Under the pieces are notes generated by a model. That model did no database searches. It was given only the letters and a program-made list of their open reading frames with translations, and had not been told where the DNA came from. From Bacteroidota bacterium (GTDB lineage Bacteria; Bacteroidota; Bacteroidia; Bacteroidales; JAAYUG01), in NCBI GenBank assembly GCA_029571215.1, contig JAKPTE010000001.1, forward strand, positions 1-64,000: DNA of 64,000 bases, given 5' to 3'. Every line of letters starts with the position of its first letter. Position 1 is the first letter of the stretch. This document shows positions 54,710 to 63,553 of the stretch, piece after piece. Made by a program: the position numbers and the translations under genes.

Positions 54710-56059
54710 ATGGAATGGATAAATCACCTAACCGGCCTTGTGCAGGATGCCTGCGAAATCGACAAGGAATTATTTACGCGGTATCAGGTAAAAAGAGGAC
54801 TGCGGAATGAAGATCATACCGGAGTTCTGGTAGGACTCACCAATATTGGCGATGTGCAGGGATATGTGAGGGAAGGAGATAAAATTATTCCCACCGAGGG
54901 CCGGTTATTTTACAGGGGTATCGATGTATATGATCTGGTACATGGTTTTCTGAGTGAAAATCGTCCGGGATTTGACGAAACAGTTTATCTGCTGCTGACA
55001 GGTAAGCTTCCATCAGCCAACGAACTGGAGAAATTCAGTGCGTACCTTGCCGGTCTGAGAGAACTTACACCCATGTTGACCAAGAGCATGGTACTCTCGC
55101 TTCGGGGCAAGGATGTCATGAACATGCTGGCACGGACAGTTCTGGTGCTTTATACCATGGATGATGATCCGGAAGATATGTCGTTGCAAAATCAACTCAG
55201 GCAGGCGCTGAATCTCATTGCTAAGTTCCCGACCATCATCACCTATTCTTATTATGGGATGCTGCATTCCTTTTACAGAAAATCTCTGATAATCAGGCAT
55301 CCTGAAATGCATTTGTCCACTGCAGAGAATTTTCTTCATATGCTCAAGGGGGAAGCTTATACTCCTCTCGAAGCAACCATTCTTGATCTGGTTCTTGTGT
55401 TGCATGCTGAGCATGGAGGGGGAAACAATTCCACCTTTACAACCCGTGTGGTTAGTTCAAGCGGTACAGACACCTATTCGGCCATTGCAGCAGCTATAGG
55501 AAGCCTGAAGGGAAACTTGCACGGAGGGGCAAATCTTAAAGTAATGGATATGATGGACCATTTGAAGGAAAACATTCGCGACTGGAACGATGATGAGGAA
55601 ATCGCAGCATACCTTCTAAAAATGCTCAGGGGAGAAGCCTTTGATCGTTCGGGAAAAATCTACGGGATGGGGCATGCTGTATATACCCTGTCGGATCCGC
55701 GTGCTGTGCTTCTGAAGGAAAAGGCAAAAGACCTTGCTGCTGAAAAGAACCGTACCGAGGAATACAACCTGTACGAAAACATTGAACGTCTTGTTCCACA
55801 GGTGTTTGAGAAGCATAAGGGGGCCGGAGCAAAAATTATCAGTCCCAATGTTGATTTCTATTCAGGTTTTGTGTACGATTGCATCCGTATACCCAGAGAA
55901 ATTTATACCCCGTTGTTTGCAGCGGCCCGCATTGCAGGCTGGTGTGCTCACAGGCTGGAGGAAATAACTTTCTCTTCCAGGAGGATCATCAGGCCGGCCT
56001 ACAAAAATGTCTGTCCAAAAGCCCAGTACGTTCCCATCAGTCAGCGCAAGGATGCTTGA
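54710..56059 (+). CDS. Citrate synthase
   Basis: A 449-residue citrate synthase, longer at the N-terminus than the Escherichia coli type and like those of other Bacteroidota. The catalytic and CoA-binding regions are LHGGANLKVMDMM (about 262-274, His), YGMGHAVYTLSDPRA (about 321-335, His) and SPNVDFYSGFVYDCI (about 380, Asp). It condenses acetyl-CoA with oxaloacetate at the start of the route to 2-oxoglutarate. Placed directly before the glutamate synthase genes, it would supply their carbon skeleton. 2-Methylcitrate synthase activity cannot be excluded from sequence. Confidence 0.93.
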   Translation: MEWINHLTGLVQDACEIDKELFTRYQVKRGLRNEDHTGVLVGLTNIGDVQGYVREGDKIIPTEGRLFYRGIDVYDLVHGFLSENRPGFDETVYLLLTGKLPSANELEKFSAYLAGLRELTPMLTKSMVLSLRGKDVMNMLARTVLVLYTMDDDPEDMSLQNQLRQALNLIAKFPTIITYSYYGMLHSFYRKSLIIRHPEMHLSTAENFLHMLKGEAYTPLEATILDLVLVLHAEHGGGNNSTFTTRVVSSSGTDTYSAIAAAIGSLKGNLHGGANLKVMDMMDHLKENIRDWNDDEEIAAYLLKMLRGEAFDRSGKIYGMGHAVYTLSDPRAVLLKEKAKDLAAEKNRTEEYNLYENIERLVPQVFEKHKGAGAKIISPNVDFYSGFVYDCIRIPREIYTPLFAAARIAGWCAHRLEEITFSSRRIIRPAYKNVCPKAQYVPISQRKDA

Positions 56060-56116
56060 ATGCAGAGAACATTATAAAATTTCAACCTGACATCAGGAAA
56101 TATATGTTTTATAGCA

Positions 56117-56124
56117 TAAATTTG
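56117..56124 (+). promoter_or_regulatory. Putative -7 element before gltB
   Basis: TAAATTTG matches TAnnTTTG and lies 73 nt before the gltB start, in the 130-bp gap after citrate synthase. No good -33 TTTG is seen. Confidence 0.35.
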
Positions 56125-56136
56125 TTGCGGAGGCAT

Positions 56137-56187
56137 ATGGCAGAAAGTAAGCCTGTGCCCATTGTGAAACAAACTAATATGAATTGA
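56137..56187 (+). CDS. Possible 16-codon leader peptide of gltB
   Basis: A short frame encoding MAESKPVPIVKQTNMN follows the purine-rich GCGGAGG (56126-56132), the best Shine-Dalgarno-like sequence in this region. Its stop ends 2 nt before the gltB ATG, which has no such sequence of its own. The arrangement suggests translational coupling. Bacteroidota ribosomes use Shine-Dalgarno pairing little, so the match could also be accidental. Confidence 0.4.
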   Translation: MAESKPVPIVKQTNMN

Positions 56188-56189
56188 TT

Positions 56190-59100
56190 ATGTGGAAAGG
56201 CTTACCAGATAAAAGCGGGCTTTACAATCCGGAAAATGAACATGACAGTTGCGGCATAGGCTTTGTAGCCCATATCAAGGGACAGAAATCAGGAGAAATA
56301 ATACGCCGCGGACTGGAGGTATTATTGAATATGAGTCATCGTGGTGCAGAGAGTGCTGACAATACCACAGGTGACGGAGCGGGCATTACTATTCAGATAC
56401 CGCACAGATTTCTTGTTTCGAAGGGTATTTCTCTTCCGGAACCCGGTGAATATGGAACCGGCATTGTTTTCTTTCCACCCGATGAAAAGGAGAGAAAAGC
56501 AATCGAACAGTGGTTTTACCGTACAGCGGAAGAGGAAAATCTTACAATACCTGCTTTCAGGGATGTTCCTGTGAACAGCAGTGTTCTGGGAGAAATTGCC
56601 CGCCGGAGTGAACCGGTAATCCGCCAGGTGTTTCTTACGGGAGATTATGAACAGGATGAACTGGAGCGCAAGCTCTACATTTTCCGGAAGAGAATTGAGA
56701 ACGAAGTCAGGAATTCGGGCCTCAGCCAAAGTAGTTACTTTTATATCAACAGCCTTTCCACACGAACAATTGTTTACAAGGGGCTATTCACTCCGGTGCA
56801 GTTGAAAGAATATTATCCCGATCTGTCCGATCCGGCAATGGAAAGTGCAATAGCGCTGATTCATTCGCGTTTCAGTACCAATACTTTTCCGACCTGGGAT
56901 CTGGCGCAGCCCTTCCGGTATCTTTCGCACAACGGGGAAATCAATACCATCAAGGGGAACAGGCTTTGGATGAAAGCCAGGGAAGCTTTGCTTCAGAGCC
57001 AGTTGTTCGGAAAGGATCTTGAAAAGTTGTTCCCGGTTATTGAGCCCGGGAAAAGCGATTCGGCTTCTCTGGATAACGTTTTTGAGTTTCTGGTAATGAC
57101 GGGGAGATCGATGCCCCATGCCATTACTATGCTCGTGCCGGAATCGTTTAATGACCGGAACCCCATTCCCAACAGTCTAAAGGCCTATTATGAATATCAT
57201 TCCATGATTATGGAACCATGGGATGGTCCAGCTTCCCTCGTTTTTACCGATGGCAGATACGTGGGTGGTACTCTTGACAGAAACGGCTTACGACCTTCCC
57301 GCTATGTTATTACCGATGACGATCTCATAGTAATGGGTTCTGAAGTAGGTGTTCAGAAATTTTCTGCTGAAAAAATCCGCGAAAAAGGCCGTCTGCGCCC
57401 GGGAAAAATTTTGCTGGTTGACACCAAACTAGGAATTATTATTCCTGATAATGAGATTAAGAGTCAGCTTTCCCGCCAGAATCCATATGGAAACTGGTTG
57501 AAGGAGAACAGGCTTGAACTGGAAAAGATAGAAGTCAAACAACGTATTCCTTCTACCATTGACCAGTATGAAACCTATCTCAGGATTTTTGGTTATACCA
57601 AAGATGATCTTGATATGGTATTCAAGCCAATGGCTCTGGAAGGGAAAGAGCCTGTCGGAAGCATGGGGAATGATACTCCACCTGCCGTTTTGTCAAAAAA
57701 ACCTCAGCGACTTTTCAGTTACTTCAAGCAGCATTTTGCCCAGGTAACTAATCCTCCCATTGATCCGATCAGGGAGGGATTGGTTATGTCGCTTACGAAT
57801 TACATCGGAGCCCTGCAGACGAATCTTCTGGAAGAAAATCCTGCCATGTGCAAGCTTATCCGTTTCCAGAGTCCTATTATTATCAACACCGATCTGGGAA
57901 AGATTAAAAGTTTGCAGCGGGAGGAATTTTCGAATATCACCATCAATATGGTTTTTGATGCCAATGGTGGGGGAAAGGCGCTTCAGGAGGCACTTGACCG
58001 GATTTGCCGTGAAGCAGAGCAGGCGGTTGACAATAAAATCAATTATCTCATTCTCTCCGACAGGGCTGTTGACAAGGATCATGCACCGATCCCCTCTTTA
58101 CTAGCTGTTTCAACCCTTCATCATTATCTGATCGGTGTGAAGAAGCGGATGCAGATAGGGTTTATTGTTGAAACAGCAGAAGCCCGGGAAGTGATGCATT
58201 TTGCCCTTCTCCTCGGATACGGAGCCAGTGTAATCAATCCGTATATGGCATTTGCCGTGCTTGATGATATGTGTAAGAAGGGAGAAATCACACTGGATTA
58301 CAAAATTGCCCGGCAGAACTATATTAAGGCTATTGATAATGGTCTGCTGAAGATCATGTCAAAAATGGGGATCTCAACATTGCGAAGTTACCATGGTTCC
58401 CAGATTTTTGAAGCCATTGGACTCAGCAATGAAATTGTTGAGAAATATTTTAATGGAACACCATCAAATATCGGAGGTATTGGCCTGGAAGAAATTGCCG
58501 AGGAGGCTCTTATTCCGCACAGGGAAGCTTTCAGGCTGGCACCGGTGAAAGAAGTTTATCCCAAAACCGTTGGAATCTATCACTGGAGAAAAGACGGGGA
58601 ATTTCATGGATGGAATCCAGAAACCATTGCTCTTCTGCAGTGGGCAACAAAGACAAATAATTACGAGAAATTCAGGGAGTTCAGTAACCTGGTAAATTCG
58701 CAGAACCGCGAGCCAAACTTTTTGAGAGGGCTGCTGAATTATAAAAAGAATCCGATTCCTCTTGAAGAAGTTGAGCCCGAAGAAAACATCATGAAACGCT
58801 TTGTAACCGGTGCCATGTCGTATGGGTCCATCAGCAAGGAAGCCCATGAAGCCCTGGCCAGAGCAATGAATTCCATTGGAGGCCGAAGCAATACAGGGGA
58901 AGGGGGAGAAGATGCGGAACGGTTCAAGCCCCTGCCAGATGGTACGCTTATTCGGAGTGCGATCAAGCAGGTTGCTTCCGGGAGGTTTGGTGTTACTACC
59001 AATTATCTGGTGAATGCTGACGAATTGCAAATAAAGATGGCCCAGGGGGCGAAGCCGGGTGAAGGTGGACAATTACCTGGCTATAAGGTTGATAAAATAA

Positions 59101-60719
59101 TTGCGCGCCTGCGGCATTCCACACCGGGAATTACCTTGATTTCGCCGCCACCGCATCATGATATTTATTCGATTGAAGACCTTGCCCAGCTGATTTTTGA
59201 CCTGAAATGCGTCAATCCGACGGCCAAAATCAGTGTCAAGCTGGTTTCGGAGCATGGTGTAGGTACTGTTGCAGCCGGCGTAGCCAAAGCACGTGCTGAT
59301 CTGATCACTATCAGCGGGAACGAAGGTGGAACCGGTGCCAGTCCGGTAAGCTCCATCAAGCATGCCGGATTACCTATCGAACTGGGTATTTCGGAAGCTC
59401 ACCAGACCCTTGTGAAGAACAATCTGCGCGGGCGGGTGCGGCTGCAAACTGACGGGCAGCTGAAAACGGGTCTTGACGTGGTTCTTATGGGTATTCTGGG
59501 AGCAGAAGAGTTTGGATTTGCCACGGCTGCTTTGGTTACTCTTGGTTGTATTCTCATGAGGAAATGCCACCTGAATACCTGCCCGGTAGGGGTTGCCACC
59601 CAGAACCCGGAATTACGTAAACGGTTCATCGGTCGATCGGAGTATGTTGTCAATTATTTCCGGTTTCTGGCAAGAGAGGTGCGGGAAATAATGGCAGAAA
59701 TGGGAATCCGCAAATTTGATGATCTGGTGGGCAGGACGGATTTACTGGAACAGCGCACAGATATCGACCACTGGAAGGCCCGTACCGTTGATCTTTCGCG
59801 GATACTTCACAAACCGAAAGAGGCTGAAAAATTTCCCTTGCATCAGGTAACACATCAGATCCATCCTATTGATGAGATTCTGGACCGGGAACTTGTTAAA
59901 TTGGCCGGAAAAGCGTTGAAAAACAAGGAAAAAGTCTGGATATCTAGAACGATTAATAATACTGATCGTGCCGTCGGAGCCATGCTTTCCGGAGAAGTTG
60001 CACGCCGTTACGGAGAATTCGGACTTCCTGACAATACCATCAATGCCCGGTTCTATGGCTCAGCGGGTCAGAGCTTTGGGGCTTTTCTTGCCGGAGGGAT
60101 TAGTTTCACACTGGAAGGTGATGCCAATGATTATCTTGGGAAAGGACTTTCAGGAGGACGGATTATAGTGGTTCCTCCTGCAGGAAGCAGGTTTGTCCCT
60201 GAAGAGAATATTATTATCGGAAATACCGTACTGTATGGAGCTACCAGCGGGGAATTGTATGTGAGGGGAATAGCGGGTGAACGATTTGCCGTGCGTAATA
60301 GCGGGGCTTTTGCCGTTGTGGAAGGAGTAGGTGATCATGGGTGTGAGTACATGACCGGTGGCCGCGTGGTTGTGTTGGGACCTACCGGGAGAAACTTTGC
60401 CGCTGGTATGTCAGGGGGAATTGCCTATGTTCTGAACCGGAACGGAAACTTTGAATATTTCTGCAACAAAGGCCTGGTTGAATTATCCCCGCTGGAAGAT
60501 CGCAGCGATATTCTCGAGGTACAGATGATGCTGAACAACCATCTGTTGTATACGGGAAGCCGGGTTGCAGAGAACATTCTTTCGAACTGGGATGAGTACC
60601 TGCCAATGTTTGTCAAGGTCATTCCCATGGAATACAGGAAGGTTCTTGAAGAGCAGAAATTGGAGGCATTACGTAGGAAACTGGAGGCAACAGAAGATTC
60701 ACCCCAGTATCATTATTGA
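56190..60719 (+). CDS. gltB: Glutamate synthase large subunit
   Basis: A 1509-residue flavoenzyme that moves the amide nitrogen of glutamine to 2-oxoglutarate, yielding two glutamates. The ATG at 56190 leaves a 20-residue propeptide before Cys21 (NEHDSCGIGFVAH), which becomes the N-terminal nucleophile of the glutamine amidotransferase domain. Further on are the central domain, the FMN-binding synthase domain (MSYGSISKEAHEALARAMN, GEGGQLPGYKV), the 3Fe-4S cysteines (CILMRKCHLNTCPVG, about 1120) and the C-terminal beta-helix with repeated Gly motifs. The gene is followed by gltD after 25 nt. Confidence 0.97.
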   Translation: MWKGLPDKSGLYNPENEHDSCGIGFVAHIKGQKSGEIIRRGLEVLLNMSHRGAESADNTTGDGAGITIQIPHRFLVSKGISLPEPGEYGTGIVFFPPDEKERKAIEQWFYRTAEEENLTIPAFRDVPVNSSVLGEIARRSEPVIRQVFLTGDYEQDELERKLYIFRKRIENEVRNSGLSQSSYFYINSLSTRTIVYKGLFTPVQLKEYYPDLSDPAMESAIALIHSRFSTNTFPTWDLAQPFRYLSHNGEINTIKGNRLWMKAREALLQSQLFGKDLEKLFPVIEPGKSDSASLDNVFEFLVMTGRSMPHAITMLVPESFNDRNPIPNSLKAYYEYHSMIMEPWDGPASLVFTDGRYVGGTLDRNGLRPSRYVITDDDLIVMGSEVGVQKFSAEKIREKGRLRPGKILLVDTKLGIIIPDNEIKSQLSRQNPYGNWLKENRLELEKIEVKQRIPSTIDQYETYLRIFGYTKDDLDMVFKPMALEGKEPVGSMGNDTPPAVLSKKPQRLFSYFKQHFAQVTNPPIDPIREGLVMSLTNYIGALQTNLLEENPAMCKLIRFQSPIIINTDLGKIKSLQREEFSNITINMVFDANGGGKALQEALDRICREAEQAVDNKINYLILSDRAVDKDHAPIPSLLAVSTLHHYLIGVKKRMQIGFIVETAEAREVMHFALLLGYGASVINPYMAFAVLDDMCKKGEITLDYKIARQNYIKAIDNGLLKIMSKMGISTLRSYHGSQIFEAIGLSNEIVEKYFNGTPSNIGGIGLEEIAEEALIPHREAFRLAPVKEVYPKTVGIYHWRKDGEFHGWNPETIALLQWATKTNNYEKFREFSNLVNSQNREPNFLRGLLNYKKNPIPLEEVEPEENIMKRFVTGAMSYGSISKEAHEALARAMNSIGGRSNTGEGGEDAERFKPLPDGTLIRSAIKQVASGRFGVTTNYLVNADELQIKMAQGAKPGEGGQLPGYKVDKIIARLRHSTPGITLISPPPHHDIYSIEDLAQLIFDLKCVNPTAKISVKLVSEHGVGTVAAGVAKARADLITISGNEGGTGASPVSSIKHAGLPIELGISEAHQTLVKNNLRGRVRLQTDGQLKTGLDVVLMGILGAEEFGFATAALVTLGCILMRKCHLNTCPVGVATQNPELRKRFIGRSEYVVNYFRFLAREVREIMAEMGIRKFDDLVGRTDLLEQRTDIDHWKARTVDLSRILHKPKEAEKFPLHQVTHQIHPIDEILDRELVKLAGKALKNKEKVWISRTINNTDRAVGAMLSGEVARRYGEFGLPDNTINARFYGSAGQSFGAFLAGGISFTLEGDANDYLGKGLSGGRIIVVPPAGSRFVPEENIIIGNTVLYGATSGELYVRGIAGERFAVRNSGAFAVVEGVGDHGCEYMTGGRVVVLGPTGRNFAAGMSGGIAYVLNRNGNFEYFCNKGLVELSPLEDRSDILEVQMMLNNHLLYTGSRVAENILSNWDEYLPMFVKVIPMEYRKVLEEQKLEALRRKLEATEDSPQYHY

Positions 60720-60744
60720 AATGTAACTGAGTAAAAGAAGCAAT

Positions 60745-62169
60745 ATGGGTAATCCAAAAGGTTTTCTGGAAGTCAAGAGAAAAGAGGGTGGAAACCGCCC
60801 TGTGAGTGAACGGATTCTTGATTTCAGCGAAGTTGAACAGACACTTGATGAGGAGGATCGCCGGCTGCAGGCTAGCCGTTGCATGGACTGCGGAGTGCCT
60901 TTCTGCCAATGGGGTTGTCCGGTAATGAACAATATGCCTGAATGGCAAGATGCGATCTATCGTGGCGACTGGCAGGCAGCTATTAATATTTTGCAGGCTA
61001 CCAATAATTTTCCTGAATTTACCGGCAGAATTTGTCCGGCACCGTGTGAAAAAGCCTGTACGTTGAACATACATAAAGAACCCGTTACCATCAGGGAAAA
61101 TGAAGCAGCAACTGCAGAAAGAGCTTTTGAGCGGGGACTGATAAAACCTCAGCCTCCGGCTTTCCGGACAGGGAAAAAGGTTGCAGTGATAGGTTCAGGT
61201 CCTGCCGGTATGGCATGCGCTGATCTTCTCAATAAGGCCGGTCATCATGTAACACTCTTTGAGAAGGATGATTCTGTTGGAGGATTGCTACGCTTTGGCA
61301 TTCCTGATTTCAAGCTTGCCAAGAATGTTATAGACCGTAGGGTTCAGCTGATGATGGAGGAAGGATTGGTAATTCGCACCAGCGTTCATGTTGGTAAGGA
61401 TATTTCTGCAGAAGAGCTTCTGAATGAATTTGATGCTGTCTGTCTGGCCATTGGTGCCATGAAACCAAGGGATCTTCCGGTAGAAGGCAGGGATCTGAAG
61501 GGAATCTATTTTGCAATGGATTACCTCACCCAGCAAAACAAAGTGGTTCGGGGCGACCAAGTCGCCGAAAAAGACCGGATTCTTGCAACCGGGAAAAAGG
61601 TACTGGTCATTGGAGGAGGTGACACCGGGTCAGATTGCGTAGGAACAGCAAACCGGCAAAAAGCGAAATCGGTGACACAGATTGAAATTCTGCCAAAGCC
61701 TCCCGAAGAACGTACTCCCGATAATCCCTGGCCATACTGGGCCAACGTGCTGAAGGTATCCAGTTCGCATGAAGAAGGTTGTGAGCGATTCTGGTCATTG
61801 TCGACCAAAAGATTTGTTGGGAAAAACGGAAGTGTTACCGGTGCCGAAGTTGTTGAAGTAGCATGGGAAAAGGATGCGAACGGAAAAATGCTAATGAAAG
61901 AAATACCGGGAACAAAGCGAATCATTCCGGCTGACCTTGTTCTGTTGTCGCTTGGTTTTCTTCACCCTGTTCAGGAGGGTTTACTGAAGGAACTTGAACT
62001 AAAGCTGACGGAAAGGGGAAATGTTCATGTGAGCAGGAACCATCAGACAAGCAAGGCAAAAATATTTGCCGCCGGGGATGCCGTTAACGGAGCCACTCTG
62101 GTGGTACATGCCATAGCATCCGGACGCAGGGCTGCACAGGATATTGACAGGTATCTGCAAAACCTGTAG
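60745..62169 (+). CDS. gltD: Glutamate synthase small subunit
   Basis: A 474-residue NAD(P)H-dependent subunit that feeds electrons to GltB. The N-terminal part has 4Fe-4S cysteines (CMDCGVPFCQWGCP and RICPAPCEKACTLN). FAD binding is seen at VAVIGSGPAGMACADLLNKAG (about 147-167) and NAD(P)H binding at VLVIGGGDTGSDCVGTANRQ (about 285-304). The C-terminal IFAAGDAVNGATLVVHAIASGRRAA completes the FAD site. Length and motif order are normal for bacterial GltD. Confidence 0.97.
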   Translation: MGNPKGFLEVKRKEGGNRPVSERILDFSEVEQTLDEEDRRLQASRCMDCGVPFCQWGCPVMNNMPEWQDAIYRGDWQAAINILQATNNFPEFTGRICPAPCEKACTLNIHKEPVTIRENEAATAERAFERGLIKPQPPAFRTGKKVAVIGSGPAGMACADLLNKAGHHVTLFEKDDSVGGLLRFGIPDFKLAKNVIDRRVQLMMEEGLVIRTSVHVGKDISAEELLNEFDAVCLAIGAMKPRDLPVEGRDLKGIYFAMDYLTQQNKVVRGDQVAEKDRILATGKKVLVIGGGDTGSDCVGTANRQKAKSVTQIEILPKPPEERTPDNPWPYWANVLKVSSSHEEGCERFWSLSTKRFVGKNGSVTGAEVVEVAWEKDANGKMLMKEIPGTKRIIPADLVLLSLGFLHPVQEGLLKELELKLTERGNVHVSRNHQTSKAKIFAAGDAVNGATLVVHAIASGRRAAQDIDRYLQNL

Positions 62170-62200
62170 GAGGAAAATGTACATTTTAACGGAAAAATGT

Positions 62201-62229
62201 TTTGATTATTCGAAGAATGGTTACCTTTG
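62201..62229 (+). promoter_or_regulatory. Promoter of the RRM protein gene
   Basis: TTTG (62201-62204) and TACCTTTG (62222-62229) are 17 bp apart, the clearest Bacteroidota promoter in the window. The start codon lies 22 nt downstream of the -7 element. Confidence 0.7.
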
Positions 62230-62251
62230 TCTGAATTAATTTTTTTTAGTC

Positions 62252-62533
62252 ATGAACATTTATATCAGAAACATCGATTTCAAGGTGACCGACCAGCAGT
62301 TGAACGATCTGTTTGCAACCTGCGGAGCGGTTCAGTCAGCAAAGGTAATCCGTGACAAGTTCACCGGCCGGAGCAAAGGATTTGGATTTGTTGAAATGCC
62401 GGATGATCAGGAGGCGGAAAAGGCTATTGCCAGCCTGAACGGATATGTTTTGAATAACAGGCCTATTGAAGTCTCTCAGGCCAGACCGAGAGAGGACAGA
62501 GGTAATTATTCAGATTCCGGACATCGACGCTAG
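62252..62533 (+). CDS. Single-RRM RNA-binding protein
   Basis: A 93-residue protein made up of one RNA-recognition motif. RNP2 is NIYIRNIDF (residues 2-10) and RNP1 is SKGFGFVEM (about 41-49), followed by the usual LNGYVLNNRPIEVSQARP and a short, charged Gly-poor tail. Bacteroidota lack Hfq in many lineages, and RRM proteins of this type have been shown to act in RNA-based control there. It has its own promoter and terminator, so it is a monocistronic unit. Confidence 0.92.
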   Translation: MNIYIRNIDFKVTDQQLNDLFATCGAVQSAKVIRDKFTGRSKGFGFVEMPDDQEAEKAIASLNGYVLNNRPIEVSQARPREDRGNYSDSGHRR

Positions 62534-62561
62534 GATCTTCTACCTATAACTGACTTTTCAG

Positions 62562-62593
62562 AAGGCTGTCCCACTTACGACAGCCTTTTTTAT
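62562..62593 (+). terminator. Terminator of the RRM protein gene
   Basis: A perfect 9-bp stem (AAGGCTGTC / GACAGCCTT) with an 8-nt loop is followed by a T-rich tail (TTTTTTATTT), 28 nt past the RRM stop codon. Confidence 0.85.
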
Positions 62594-62758
62594 TTGCCGT
62601 ATTCGAACTGCGATGAATTTATGTATTGAACGAGACTATCGCGTGATGGCAATGGGGTTAATCCCTCTGAAATAAAAGCAAAAGCAACCCTTAACGCAAA
62701 TTTAACAGATGAAACGAGCCGTTTAAGTTTATTTGTACCTTGGTCAAAAATTTTGGTT

Positions 62759-63403
62759 ATGACAGGAATTGTTTTTCGGATGCCATTGAATGTCAGATCG
62801 CTGATCGAGGCATCTCGTTTTTTTGATTCATTACCGGAAGCCTTTCCGATTAGGGTTTCACCCTGGAAAGAATATCCGTACGTACCGGAGGCAACAGTAA
62901 AATGTGCCTGGCAGCCACAGGGTCTGTTTCTGAAATACAAAGTAAAGGAGGATTGTGTGAGGGCTGTCTATACACAACCAAATGAACCGGTTTATAAGGA
63001 CAGTTGTGTAGAGTTCTTTGTTTCTCCTCCCGAAACAAGGGATTACTACAATTTTGAATTTAATGCCATCGGGAACATCCTTGCGGCAGTCGGTCCATCA
63101 AGACCTGACCGCGCATTTCTGCCAGCTGAAGAGATTGGAAGAATTCAGGTTCTGCCCTCTCTGGGCAAAAAGCCTTTTCAGGAAAAAACAGGGGAGATTA
63201 GCTGGGAACTAACAGTATTCCTTCCTGATTCACTTTTTAAGAAGCATATATCTGGTTTTCAAGAGAACATGGTTTTGAGGGCCAACTTTTACAAATGTGG
63301 CGACGAGCTTTCCAAACCACACTATCTATGTTGGTCGGAGATAAAAACAGTTGCACCTGACTTTCACTGCCCTGAATACTTCGGTGAACTGATACTGTCA
63401 TAA
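62759..63403 (+). CDS. CBM9-like domain protein
   Basis: A 214-residue protein starting at the ATG at 62759 (the longer frame starts with TTG two codons earlier). The fold cues are those of carbohydrate-binding family 9-like proteins: KCAWQPQGLFLKYKVKEDCVRAVY, YKDSCVEFFVSPPETRDYYNFEFNAIGNILAA, ISWELTVFLP and LRANFYKCGD, ending in HYLCWSEIKTVAPDFHCPEYFGELIL. No signal peptide is evident, so an intracellular or non-classically placed protein is likely. The ligand is unknown. Confidence 0.8.
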   Translation: MTGIVFRMPLNVRSLIEASRFFDSLPEAFPIRVSPWKEYPYVPEATVKCAWQPQGLFLKYKVKEDCVRAVYTQPNEPVYKDSCVEFFVSPPETRDYYNFEFNAIGNILAAVGPSRPDRAFLPAEEIGRIQVLPSLGKKPFQEKTGEISWELTVFLPDSLFKKHISGFQENMVLRANFYKCGDELSKPHYLCWSEIKTVAPDFHCPEYFGELILS

Positions 63404-63518
63404 AAGGAGAAACTGTTCTTCTTCTCTCTGCCGGAAATACATGAATGTCGGTTTCGGGTTCTCGATAATCAGGGGCACGGCAAAAAAATACTTGCACCAG
63501 AATTTTTCGATGATTAGG

Positions 63519-63545
63519 TAAAGCAAGTTGTGCAATCTTGCTTTA
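63519..63545 (-). terminator. Hairpin downstream of carA
   Basis: A perfect 9-bp inverted repeat (TAAAGCAAG / CTTGCTTTA) with a 9-nt loop lies 9 nt past the carA stop, in the gap between convergent genes. No T-run follows immediately. Confidence 0.45.
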
Positions 63546-63553
63546 AGAGGCTT

